DNA of 12,247 nucleotides, from assembly GCA_045616945.1 (NCBI GenBank), contig JAZLHR010000080.1:1-12247 (forward strand). The letters are read 5' to 3'. The notes under the pieces are model-generated. The model saw nothing but the letters and a program-made list of their open reading frames with translations, made no database searches and was not told the origin of the DNA. Below are positions 5,201 to 12,247 of the stretch, in pieces. How positions within the stretch are numbered: the stretch's first letter is position 1; each line of letters opens with the position of its first letter. Both the position numbers and the translations under genes were made by a program. The DNA comes from UBA6987 sp045616945. Its GTDB lineage: Bacteria; Bacillota; Clostridia; Lachnospirales; Lachnospiraceae.

Positions 5201-6125
5201 CCGCCAGTTCCATCAGCCTGCGCAGGCGGTGATTGACGCAGGATTTCCCCACCGGCGGTTCGAGCAGGCCGCCCAGCTCCTCATAGGAGGCGTCCGGGTT
5301 TTCCAGCCTTGCCTCGGCCATCTGCTTCAGACCGTCCGGCAGCTGCTGCAGCTTTCCGGCCTCCGCCAGGCGCCGTATGGCATCTGCCTGGGACACGCTG
5401 GCCGATGCGGTTTTTTTGATATTGGCGGTCTCGCAGTTCACCCGGCGGTTCACATTTCCCTGAATTCCCCGGTAAATGCGTATATTTTCCAATTCCAGGC
5501 GGCTGCGGTAGGCTCCCATCAGACTGAGACAGTCGGACAGTCCTTCGGCTTCCTTCACATACACCGAAGGGCTGAGCTTTTTGCTGGTGGTCTTGGCCCG
5601 GATATGATCCGCTTCCAATGCCCGCAGCAGCTGTTCCGCCCGTGCCTCACTGCCGCAGTTCCATTCCAGATGATATTGCTCCCGCGGGTTGCTGATGACT
5701 CCCGCGCCCAGAAATGCGCCGCGCAGGAAGGCTCTCCTGCAGCAGTCACGTTTCAGCAGCTGCTCCGCCGCCGGCAGATCCGGTTCCCGCAGCACCCCCT
5801 TGGGCGTCAGGAAATACAGATCCTGCAGCAGCTTTTTCACGGCCTCCTGCTCGCGCAGGACCATCGTGAACAAATGCGATTTCCACTCCTTGGAAGCCGT
5901 AACGGTCACTTCCGGCACGGCTCCGGTCAGGCTCCGCAGCAGGAAGTCCGCCCGCCGCATCGCCGAGAGCTTTTCGCCCTGGATCACTAAAAATATCACG
6001 CCGCGAGCCGGGACCGCAAAGCTTCCCAGCGCCGAGATCAGCGCCGCCAGCTCCGCCCGCCTGCAGTGCAGCGTTTTTACGGGCAGAACAGACAGTTCCT
6101 CCTTGACTTCTCCGGAAAAAGACAT
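5184..6125 (-). CDS. whiA: WhiA, LAGLIDADG-fold DNA-binding regulator
   Basis: WhiA combines an inactive homing-endonuclease-like domain with a C-terminal helix-turn-helix. In actinobacteria it controls sporulation and division genes; in Bacillus subtilis it is tied to division and chromosome segregation. The 313-residue length is normal. Seen: SFSGEVKEEL at the N terminus; the LAGLIDADG-like segment RRAFLRGAFLGAGVISNP at 130-147, with Ala/Gly where nucleases have acidic residues; the conserved NRRVNCETANIKKT at 226-239; and NPDASYEELG plus VGKSCVNHRLRRL near 276-304 for the HTH. ATG at 6125 follows the murB stop by one base, with GGGAGG ahead of it. The gene directly follows murB, although rapZ and a yvcK/gluconeogenesis-factor gene often precede whiA in other Bacillota. 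Confidence 0.96.
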   Translation of the reverse strand: MSFSGEVKEELSVLPVKTLHCRRAELAALISALGSFAVPARGVIFLVIQGEKLSAMRRADFLLRSLTGAVPEVTVTASKEWKSHLFTMVLREQEAVKKLLQDLYFLTPKGVLREPDLPAAEQLLKRDCCRRAFLRGAFLGAGVISNPREQYHLEWNCGSEARAEQLLRALEADHIRAKTTSKKLSPSVYVKEAEGLSDCLSLMGAYRSRLELENIRIYRGIQGNVNRRVNCETANIKKTASASVSQADAIRRLAEAGKLQQLPDGLKQMAEARLENPDASYEELGGLLEPPVGKSCVNHRLRRLMELADGLQP

Positions 6126-6126
6126 A

Positions 6127-7056
6127 TCAATCCTCCCGAAAATCGCCCAGGAAACGTACTTCCGGCTCCAGCTGCACGCTGAAACGCACGAAAACCGTCT
6201 CCTGCACCCGGCGCATCAGCCTGCGCACCTCCGCCGCAGACGCACCGCCGCGGTTGATGATAAAGCCCGCGTGTTTCTCGGAGACCTGCGCCGCGCCTTC
6301 GGAAAGGCCCTTCAGACCGGCGTCTTCGATCAGCTTGGCCGCGAAGGCTCCTTCCGGCCGTTTGAAGGTACTGCCCGCGGAAAAGAATTCCAGGGGCTGT
6401 TTTTCGCTGCGCTGTGCCTGAAGCTGCTGCATTCTGGCCGCAACGGCTTCTTTTTCGCCCTCCTGCAGCCGCAGGACTGCCGAAAGAACGACACCGCCGA
6501 TCTTCCCGATACAGCTGCTGCGATACGCAAAAGTGAGTTCATCGCCGCGGAAGGTCCGGATCTCTCCATCCGGCATCAGCACCCGCGCGGAGTCCACGAT
6601 ATCCTTCATTTCCCCGCCGTAGGCACCCGCGTTCATAAAGATCGCGCCGCCCAGCGTGCCGGGGATCCCGGCGGCAAATTCCAGGCCGGTCAGCCCGGCC
6701 TCCGCAGCCGTTCTCGCCAGCGCCGCCAGCGAAGCGCCGGCCCCCGCCCTGAGTTCCGTTCCGCTCAGGGAAACATCCTTCAGCTCGGTCATATCGAATA
6801 TCACGCCCCGAAAGCCCTTGTCGCCCACAAGGATATTGGAGCCCCTGCCCAGCACGAACCAGGGAAGGTCATAGCGCCGGCAGAGCCGCAGACCGATCTG
6901 CAGAGCTTCTTCGTCCCAGGGCGTCGCGAACACATCCGCCGCCCCGCCGATGCGGAAGCTCGTATGGTAGCGCAGCGGCTCCCCCAGCACGATCTCCACC
7001 ATATCGGTCTCGATCCTGTATTTCTCCAAAAAGTCGTAAAACAGTTCCCTTTCCAT
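6127..7056 (-). CDS. murB: UDP-N-acetylenolpyruvoylglucosamine reductase
   Basis: MurB is the cytoplasmic FAD enzyme that reduces UDP-GlcNAc-enolpyruvate with NADPH to UDP-MurNAc, the second committed step of peptidoglycan synthesis. The 309-residue length fits the shorter type II form common in Bacillota. FAD-binding motifs: YHTSFRIGG at 30-38, LGRGSNILV at 69-77, and the GIPGTLGGAIFMNAGAYGGEM region at 130-150. Catalytic features: YRSS at 178-181 with the substrate-contacting Tyr-Arg, GSTFKRP at 228-234 with the proton-donor Ser229, and LEPEV near 296-300 with the conserved Glu. It follows hprK by 7 bases and precedes whiA by 1 base. The start at 7056 is the first ATG after the hprK stop, preceded by a modest GAGGAA. 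Confidence 0.97.
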   Translation of the reverse strand: MERELFYDFLEKYRIETDMVEIVLGEPLRYHTSFRIGGAADVFATPWDEEALQIGLRLCRRYDLPWFVLGRGSNILVGDKGFRGVIFDMTELKDVSLSGTELRAGAGASLAALARTAAEAGLTGLEFAAGIPGTLGGAIFMNAGAYGGEMKDIVDSARVLMPDGEIRTFRGDELTFAYRSSCIGKIGGVVLSAVLRLQEGEKEAVAARMQQLQAQRSEKQPLEFFSAGSTFKRPEGAFAAKLIEDAGLKGLSEGAAQVSEKHAGFIINRGGASAAEVRRLMRRVQETVFVRFSVQLEPEVRFLGDFRED

Positions 7057-7063
7057 CGCTATT

Positions 7064-7999
7064 TCATTCCTCTTCCGTGTTTCTGCGCATATTTTCCGCT
7101 ATGCGGCGCTCCAATTCCTTGTAAGCGTCGTACCCCATGCGTTTCTGACGGAAATTGATGGATGCGGTCTCCACGATGATCGCCACATTCCGGCCGGGGC
7201 TGACCGGCACGCGATAGCAGGGGATGCGGCAGCCCAGATAATCCACGAATTCCTCTTTCATGCCCAGACGGTCAAACTGCTTGTCGCGGGCCCAATCCTC
7301 CAGACGGATCACCATGCTGACACGCATTTCGTCCTTCACGCTCTCCACGCCGAAAAGCGCTTTCACATCTATCACGCCGACACCGCGCAGCTCCATCAGA
7401 TTCTGCGTGACCTCCGGCGCCATGCCGTACAGCTCGGATTCGCTGAACAGCTTCAGTTCTACGGAATCATCCGCCACAAGACGGTGTCCGCGCTTGATCA
7501 GTTCCAATGCGACCTCGGATTTGCCGATACCGCTTTCGCCGATGATCAGAACGCCCTCGCCGAACACATCGACCAGAACGCCGTGGATCGCCGTGGAAGG
7601 CGCAAGTTCCATTTCCAGTACGCGGATCAGCTTGGCCTGAAATGCGGAAGTCCCCATTTCCGTACCCAGCACCGGGACATTATGCCGCCAGGCACAGCCC
7701 AGCAAAGTCTCGGAAGGAATAAAATTCCTTGTCACGGCCAGGGCCGGGATGCCCTTGGAAAAAAGCTCATCCAGGATCCTGATCCGCTGTTCTTCCGGCT
7801 TGGAAAGCAGATAGCTCTGTTCCACCTTGCCCAGGATCTGGATGCGGCTGCTGTCAAAATGTTCAAAATATCCCGTCAGTTGGATACCGGCACGGTTGAC
7901 CTCCATGCTCCGGATGGGGATCTCTTCCAGCAGAATACCGGGAGTCAGATTTTTCATGGACAGGCTTTCCGCAACACTTTTCAGATTGATTCCGCTCAT
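7064..7999 (-). CDS. hprK: HPr kinase/phosphorylase
   Basis: HprK phosphorylates HPr on Ser46 using ATP or pyrophosphate and reverses the reaction with phosphate. It is the sensor for carbon catabolite repression in low-GC Gram-positives. The 311-residue length matches the family. An N-terminal regulatory domain (about 1-130) precedes the kinase domain, with IHG at 138-140, the P-loop GESGIGKS at 154-161, LVADDSVE at 174-181, ELRGVGVIDV at 203-212, and the signature PVSPGRNVAIIVE at 265-277. All look intact. It begins one base after the uvrC stop, with GGGGAGGAG overlapping the end of uvrC. Its presence implies HPr and CcpA-type regulation in the host. Confidence 0.97.
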   Translation of the reverse strand: MSGINLKSVAESLSMKNLTPGILLEEIPIRSMEVNRAGIQLTGYFEHFDSSRIQILGKVEQSYLLSKPEEQRIRILDELFSKGIPALAVTRNFIPSETLLGCAWRHNVPVLGTEMGTSAFQAKLIRVLEMELAPSTAIHGVLVDVFGEGVLIIGESGIGKSEVALELIKRGHRLVADDSVELKLFSESELYGMAPEVTQNLMELRGVGVIDVKALFGVESVKDEMRVSMVIRLEDWARDKQFDRLGMKEEFVDYLGCRIPCYRVPVSPGRNVAIIVETASINFRQKRMGYDAYKELERRIAENMRRNTEEE

Positions 8000-8000
8000 A

Positions 8001-9896
8001 TCATTTCTCCTCCCCTTCCGGGGCTTCTTCGATCACGCCGTCATGAAAGAAGGCGTAAACGGTCTCAGCCGCGGTGCGGTTCATCTTCGGGACCGCGGCA
8101 AGCTGTTCTATCGTGGCATTTTTCAGTGTATCACGGTTTTTCATGGCCTGCTGCAGCGCCTGACGGCGGGCCGGCCCGATACCGGGTATCTCGTCCAGCA
8201 CGGAATGCGTCTGCTCCCGGCTGCGAAGTTTCTGATGGAAGGTAATGGCAAAACGGTGCGTTTCGTCCTGAATCCGGGTCACCAGCTTGAATTCCTCGCT
8301 GCGGGTGTCAATGGGGACCTCTTCATCCCGGTAGAACAGACCGCGGGTCCGGTGTCTGTCGTCCTTCACCATCCCGCAGACAGGGATATCCAGTCCCAGC
8401 CGTCCGAGCACCTCCAGAGCCACATGCACCTGCCCTCTGCCGCCGTCCATCAGGATCAGATCCGGGAAATGCCGGAAGCCTTCCGGCTCCTCCAGGCCGT
8501 TTTCCCGCAGAGCCTGCAGCTGCTGCAGCCCCTCTGTGAAGCGTCTGGTCAGCACCTCGGCCAGCGAGGCGCAGTCATCCGCGCCCTCCACGAACTTGAT
8601 CTTGAACTTTCTGTATTCATTTTTCCGCGGCTGGCCGCTTTCGTACACGACCATGGAGCCGACCGACGAAAAACCGCTGATATCGGAAATATCGTAGGAT
8701 TCGATCCGGCTCAGCTGTTCCAGTCCCAAAAGCCGCGCCAGCCCCTGCTGCGCTCCCAGTGTTCTGGCAGCTTCCCGCTTTAACTGCTCCGCCTGCTCAT
8801 GCAGCTCGTGCAGGGCATTTTCACCGGCCAGCTCCAACAGACGCATTTTTTCGCCGCGTTTCGGCGTCAGCAGCTCCACCCGGTGACCGGCCTTCGTACT
8901 GAGATAATTTTCCAGAAGTTCCTTATCCTCCGGCTGCTCCGACGTGAATATCTCTCCGGGCAGGAAGGGGGTCCCTCCGTAAAATTGCTTTATGAACTGC
9001 GAAAGGACCGAGCTGCAGGCATCCTCCGCCCCCACTTCCAGATGGAAATGGTTCCGTCCGATCATCCGCCCGCCGCGCACGAAAAAGACTTCCGCGATGG
9101 CCTGTCCGTTCTCAGACGCCAGCCCCAGCACATCCCGGTCCGCTGCCGCGGTATCGGTGACGACCTGCCGGTCCTGCAGCGACTGCACATCCCGCAGCAG
9201 ATCCCGCAGCCGCGCAGCCTCCTCGAATTCCAGTATGGCAGAGGCCGCGAGCATTCTGTCCTTCAGATAGGCAATCACCGTCTCATAGTGGCCTTTCAGG
9301 AAATGCTCTGCCTTCCGCACCTGTTCCCGGTACTTCTCCGGGGGCACTTTGCCGGTACAGGGTGCCGGGCAGCGGTGCATCTGATATTTCAGGCAGGGGC
9401 GCTGCTTCCCCGCGTTTTCCGGCAGCTTCAGCCGGCAGCTCCGCAGGCAGAATATCCTTTCCAGCAGATCGATTGTCTCTCTGACCGCCCTGCCGTTCGG
9501 ATACGGCCCGAAATAGGCATTTTTATTGCGTTTCAGGCTTCTCTCCACCGTCAGCCGGGGATAGGTCTCCCCCAATGTCAGACAGATATAGGGGTAAGCC
9601 GCATCATCCATCAGCTTCGTATTGTAAGGCGGATGGTGTTCCTTGATCAGGTTGCTTTCCAGCACCAGCGCATCCGTTTCCGAATCCACGACGATGGTCT
9701 CGAACCACGCGATCTGCGTGATCATGGACAGGATCTGCGGACCGCGGCTCACGGTTTTCACAAAATACTGTCTGACCCGGTTTTTCAGATTGACGGCCTT
9801 GCCCACGTAAAGCACCGCACCGTCCCGGTCATGCATCAGATAGACACCCGGCTTTTCCGGCAGTTTCTTCAATTCTTCCGCGATTACAAAAGCCAT
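8001..9896 (-). CDS. uvrC: UvrABC system protein C, excinuclease
   Basis: UvrC makes the 3' and 5' incisions of bacterial nucleotide excision repair after UvrA/UvrB find damage. All domains are seen in 631 residues. The GIY-YIG nuclease spans about 12-95 (GVY 17-19, YVG 30-32, Arg40, Glu80). The iron-sulfur cysteines C154, C168, C176 and C180 match the pattern of the E. coli [4Fe-4S] site. A UVR/UvrB-binding helix pair lies at about 203-238. The RNase H-like nuclease has YDISD (Asp402), LMDGG (Asp484) and His547. A tandem helix-hairpin-helix lies at 566-617. The start at 9896 has GGGGAGG five bases upstream and puts the protein at family length. The reading frame stays open for 69 more codons, but that stretch crosses the divergent promoters and encodes no UvrC-like sequence. 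First gene of the uvrC-hprK-murB-whiA unit. Confidence 0.97.
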   Translation of the reverse strand: MAFVIAEELKKLPEKPGVYLMHDRDGAVLYVGKAVNLKNRVRQYFVKTVSRGPQILSMITQIAWFETIVVDSETDALVLESNLIKEHHPPYNTKLMDDAAYPYICLTLGETYPRLTVERSLKRNKNAYFGPYPNGRAVRETIDLLERIFCLRSCRLKLPENAGKQRPCLKYQMHRCPAPCTGKVPPEKYREQVRKAEHFLKGHYETVIAYLKDRMLAASAILEFEEAARLRDLLRDVQSLQDRQVVTDTAAADRDVLGLASENGQAIAEVFFVRGGRMIGRNHFHLEVGAEDACSSVLSQFIKQFYGGTPFLPGEIFTSEQPEDKELLENYLSTKAGHRVELLTPKRGEKMRLLELAGENALHELHEQAEQLKREAARTLGAQQGLARLLGLEQLSRIESYDISDISGFSSVGSMVVYESGQPRKNEYRKFKIKFVEGADDCASLAEVLTRRFTEGLQQLQALRENGLEEPEGFRHFPDLILMDGGRGQVHVALEVLGRLGLDIPVCGMVKDDRHRTRGLFYRDEEVPIDTRSEEFKLVTRIQDETHRFAITFHQKLRSREQTHSVLDEIPGIGPARRQALQQAMKNRDTLKNATIEQLAAVPKMNRTAAETVYAFFHDGVIEEAPEGEEK

Positions 9897-9926
9897 GTGC
9901 CCCTCCCCAGCAAAAAAATTTTCTCC

Positions 9927-9955
9927 ATTATATCTTTTTTTTTGAAAAAATGCTA
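9927..9955 (-). promoter_or_regulatory. Promoter for uvrC and downstream genes
   Basis: A perfect TATAAT on the minus strand (9927-9932) places transcription start near 9920, about 24 bases before the uvrC ATG. The -35 position (about 9950-9955, TAGCAT) is poor. An A/T-tract lies in the spacer. It overlaps the promoter of the divergent ABC operon. Confidence 0.6.
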
Positions 9956-9959
9956 TAAT
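9931..9959 (+). promoter_or_regulatory. Extended -10 promoter for the ABC exporter operon
   Basis: TGCTATAAT (9951-9959) is a perfect extended -10 on the plus strand. The -35 position at a 17-base spacing (9931-9936, TATCTT) is weak, as often tolerated with an extended -10. T- and A-tracts fill the spacer. The start would be near 9966, about 24 bases before the ATG, with GGGAGG in between. Confidence 0.68.
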
Positions 9960-9989
9960 CCATCCGATGAAAAATGCGGGAGGCGAGTT

Positions 9990-11822
9990 ATGCGTCTTAT
10001 ATTTAGGTACATGAACCGTTTTAGGAATAGGATATATCTGGGCGTGTTCCTGAAATTCCTCGGCGGTATGGCTGAGCTGATGATCCCCTACATCGTAGAG
10101 CACATCATCGATAATGTTGTTCCCGAAGGAAAGCTGAAGCCTGTTTTTCTCTGGAGCCTGTTCATGATCTTCATGGCCGCCCTCTGCGCTCTGCTGAATG
10201 TTATCTCCAATCGAATGGCCGTCGATAATTCACACAACGTCGCCTACCAGCTGCGGCAGGATCTTTTCGGCAAAACGCTGAACCTTTCCGGCTCACAGGT
10301 GGATGCTTTCGGTCTGCCCAGTCTGATCAGCCGTATGACCAGCGACAGCTATAATATCCAGAACTTCGTGCAGGCACTGCAGACGCTCTGTATCCGCGCA
10401 CCGTTCATGCTGATCGGCGGCATCATCATGACCATGCTCCTCGACCGTATTCTTTCCCTGATTCTGATCGCAATGATCATTCCCCTGGCACTGGTCATTT
10501 ATACGACCACCCGCAAGGGCATTCCCCTGTACCGCAAGACGCAGGGGCATCTGGACCAGGTGGTACGCATCATGCGGGAAAATATCACCGGCATCCGCGT
10601 CGTCAAGGCACTTTCCAAAAAGGACTATGAAAAGCGCCGCTTTTCCGAGGCCAACGACAACGTGATGCACAGCAATATCAAGGCAGGCACCATGATGGCT
10701 GTCCCCGGCCCCTTCCTGACCATCTGTCTGAACGGCGGTCTGGTGCTGGTCATTCTGGTCGGCGCCCGCCGCGTAGATGCCGGCTTGATGAAGCCCGGCG
10801 TCATCCTCTCCTTCCTGACCTACTTCAATACGATCCTGCATTCCGTACAGCAGGTGAACCGTATTTTCATGCGCTTCAGTGAAGCGACCGCCTCCTCCGA
10901 ACGTATCGGCCAGGTGCTGGGCGTCGGCAACGACCTGCCCGTCCTGCCCGCATCCGAAATGCCTGCCCCCGGCGGCGACGAATTCATCCGCTTCGAACAC
11001 GTGGATTTCAGCTATACCAGAGACGAAGCTCTGGTGGATGCCATCCGCAAAGCGGATGCGCGCGGCAAGGGAGTCAAGACAAAATACAATCTTTCCGGCA
11101 ATATGCCCGTTCAGCACGTGCTGAGAGGAGAGGGCCGTACCAAGTGCCTGTACGACATCGATTTCGCCATCAGGAAAGGAGAAAGCCTGGGCGTCATCGG
11201 TCCGACCGGCTGCGGCAAGTCCAGTATCGTAAATCTGCTGATGCGCTTCTACGATGTGGAAAGCGGCCGTATCTACATCGACGGCAAAGATGTCCGCAGC
11301 TACGAGCTGGACGATCTCCGGAAATATTTCGGCGTCGTCTTCCAGAACGATACCGTATTCATGGACACGCTGCGTGACAATATCGAGTTCGGCCGCGGCA
11401 TTTCCGACGAAGCCGTCTGGGAAGCCGTCGAAGACGCTATGGCGGCTGAATACATCCGCGAGCTGGACGAAAAGCTCGATTACGAAGCGGATATCAAGGG
11501 TGCCAACCTTTCCGGCGGACAGAAGCAGCGTCTGCTGGTCGCCAGAGCCCTGGTAGGCAAGCCCAGGATCCTGGTGCTGGATGACTCCTCTTCCGCCCTC
11601 GACTACCGCACCGACTCCATGCTGCGCAATGCCATTTCCAGGAATTATCCCGATTCCACACTGATCATGATCGCTCAGCGAGTCAGCTCCGTACAGAATA
11701 TGACGCATATTCTGGTACTGGATGAAGGCCGGGTCATCGGCTACGGCAGCCACGAGGAACTGCTGAAGAACTGCGATCATTACCGTGAGATTTTTGAAGC
11801 CCAGATGGGCTCCATGGAATAG
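9990..11822 (+). CDS. Heterodimeric ABC exporter half-transporter (degenerate-site subunit)
   Basis: A 610-residue fused TMD-NBD half-transporter of the type I ABC exporter class (BmrC/TM287-like). Residues 1-305 form the six-helix membrane domain. The NBD runs from about 331: Walker A GPTGCGKS 404-411, Q-loop Gln452, signature LSGGQKQR 507-514, Walker B ILVLD 527-531. The residue after the Walker B Asp is Asp532, not the catalytic Glu, and the H-switch position is Gln563 (IAQR), not His. This pairing is typical of the degenerate ATP site in heterodimeric exporters. About 44 residues (343-386) are inserted between the A-loop strand (FEHVDFSY) and LYDIDF. The start is ATG at 9990 with GGGAGG six bases upstream; the frame stays open for 1.2 kb upstream, but that is antisense to uvrC. 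The partner gene follows after 12 bases. Likely efflux of a drug, lipid or peptide; the substrate is unknown. Confidence 0.94.
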   Translation: MRLIFRYMNRFRNRIYLGVFLKFLGGMAELMIPYIVEHIIDNVVPEGKLKPVFLWSLFMIFMAALCALLNVISNRMAVDNSHNVAYQLRQDLFGKTLNLSGSQVDAFGLPSLISRMTSDSYNIQNFVQALQTLCIRAPFMLIGGIIMTMLLDRILSLILIAMIIPLALVIYTTTRKGIPLYRKTQGHLDQVVRIMRENITGIRVVKALSKKDYEKRRFSEANDNVMHSNIKAGTMMAVPGPFLTICLNGGLVLVILVGARRVDAGLMKPGVILSFLTYFNTILHSVQQVNRIFMRFSEATASSERIGQVLGVGNDLPVLPASEMPAPGGDEFIRFEHVDFSYTRDEALVDAIRKADARGKGVKTKYNLSGNMPVQHVLRGEGRTKCLYDIDFAIRKGESLGVIGPTGCGKSSIVNLLMRFYDVESGRIYIDGKDVRSYELDDLRKYFGVVFQNDTVFMDTLRDNIEFGRGISDEAVWEAVEDAMAAEYIRELDEKLDYEADIKGANLSGGQKQRLLVARALVGKPRILVLDDSSSALDYRTDSMLRNAISRNYPDSTLIMIAQRVSSVQNMTHILVLDEGRVIGYGSHEELLKNCDHYREIFEAQMGSME

Positions 11823-11834
11823 GAGGTGCCGATC

Positions 11835-12247
11835 ATGCCCAGAGGTCCCAGAACCACAAAATTCGATAAACCCAAGGATGCCAAAGGTGCCCTTATCCGC
11901 ATTTTCCGTTACATTTTCGAGTACAAATGGCTGATCATCCTGTTTTCCCTGCTTGCGGTCCTTTCCAACGCAGGCGGCCTGCTCGGCCCCAGACTGGCCG
12001 GTAAGGCGATCGCTGCCGCCGAAGCAGGACAGGGAAAGGTCGATTTCAAGCTGGTCGGCTACTATGCCAGCCGGATGCTGATCATCTATCTTGCCGGCAG
12101 CGTGCTCAACTTTATCGTGCATATCGCAATGATGCGGGTCAGCCGCATGATCGCACGCAATATGCGGCGTGATGTTTTTGAAAAACTGGTCACCATGCCT
12201 GTCAAATATTTCGATCAGAATCAGGCAGGCGATATCATCAGCCGTGT
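11835..12247 (+). CDS. ABC exporter partner half-transporter, N-terminal part (cut by window end)
   Basis: The first 137 codons of an open frame that continues past the window. The start is ATG at 11835, with AGGAGGT overlapping the TAG of the upstream gene, so translation is coupled. The N terminus MPRGPRTTKF is a short basic cytosolic tail. Two hydrophobic segments follow (about 31-52 and 81-100), then RNMRRDVFEKLVTMPVKYFD, the standard first intracellular-loop motif of ABC exporter membrane domains. It should encode the TM288/BmrD-like subunit carrying the catalytic Glu and His for the competent ATP site, but its NBD lies outside this window, so that is a prediction. Confidence 0.9.
   Translation, partial: MPRGPRTTKFDKPKDAKGALIRIFRYIFEYKWLIILFSLLAVLSNAGGLLGPRLAGKAIAAAEAGQGKVDFKLVGYYASRMLIIYLAGSVLNFIVHIAMMRVSRMIARNMRRDVFEKLVTMPVKYFDQNQAGDIISR

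Noticed and set aside
8799..9989. N-terminal extension of the ABC gene by 397 codons
   Set aside because: The stretch is antisense to uvrC and not membrane-domain-like. ATG at 9990 has a good ribosome binding site and gives a normal half-transporter length.
9897..10103. 69-residue N-terminal extension of uvrC
   Set aside because: It would need transcription to start inside the divergent ABC gene. The GIY-YIG domain begins right after ATG 9896, which has a strong ribosome binding site.
10293..12122. 609-codon open frame on the minus strand
   Set aside because: Antisense across both ABC genes and their junction, with no family motif. The sense frames have complete ABC motifs and ribosome binding sites.

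Overview
This window looks like chromosomal DNA from a Gram-positive (Bacillota) bacterium, most likely a class Clostridia gut or rumen organism. Three things point there: a uvrC-hprK-murB-whiA block, strong AGGAGG-type ribosome binding sites before almost every gene, and a zinc-ribbon / DUF5685-like / J-domain trio that I associate from memory with Clostridia. I see no IS element, integrase, phage gene, CRISPR array, rRNA or tRNA. Every intergenic gap is shorter than 300 bases.

Layout. From 1 to 9896 all genes lie on the minus strand, so transcription runs right to left. Block A (9896 to 5184) is uvrC, hprK, murB and whiA, with gaps of 1, 7 and 1 nt: DNA repair, carbon-catabolite signalling, peptidoglycan precursor synthesis and a cell-division/chromosome-segregation regulator. 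Block B (5072 to 2984) is a tight three-gene cluster: a two-TM protein with a C-terminal zinc ribbon, a DUF5685-like protein, and a J-domain protein with a cysteine-rich tail. Block C is a stand-alone divergent NagB-like sugar-phosphate isomerase gene (1755-2726) with its own extended -10 promoter and a strong terminator. Block D is a stand-alone NSS-family sodium symporter (165-1505) with its own promoter, an attenuator-like leader and a strong terminator. On the plus strand, starting from a divergent promoter region shared with uvrC, lie the two halves of a heterodimeric ABC exporter. The first (9990-11822) is complete and carries the degenerate nucleotide site. The second (11835 onward) is cut by the window end.

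Most interesting: the middle gene of Block B. Its protein carries a DDxxD motif and, about 90 residues later, a segment that fits most positions of the squalene/phytoene synthase signature. It also has a possible C-C-C-H metal site near the N terminus. It lies between a membrane-anchored zinc ribbon and a J protein with nine cysteines in its last 28 residues. I propose these three as a membrane-associated, metal-binding system of unknown function. Other points worth a second look are a NagB homologue lacking the catalytic aspartate, an ABC nucleotide-binding domain with about 44 residues inserted next to its A-loop, and mutually exclusive hairpins in the symporter leader.
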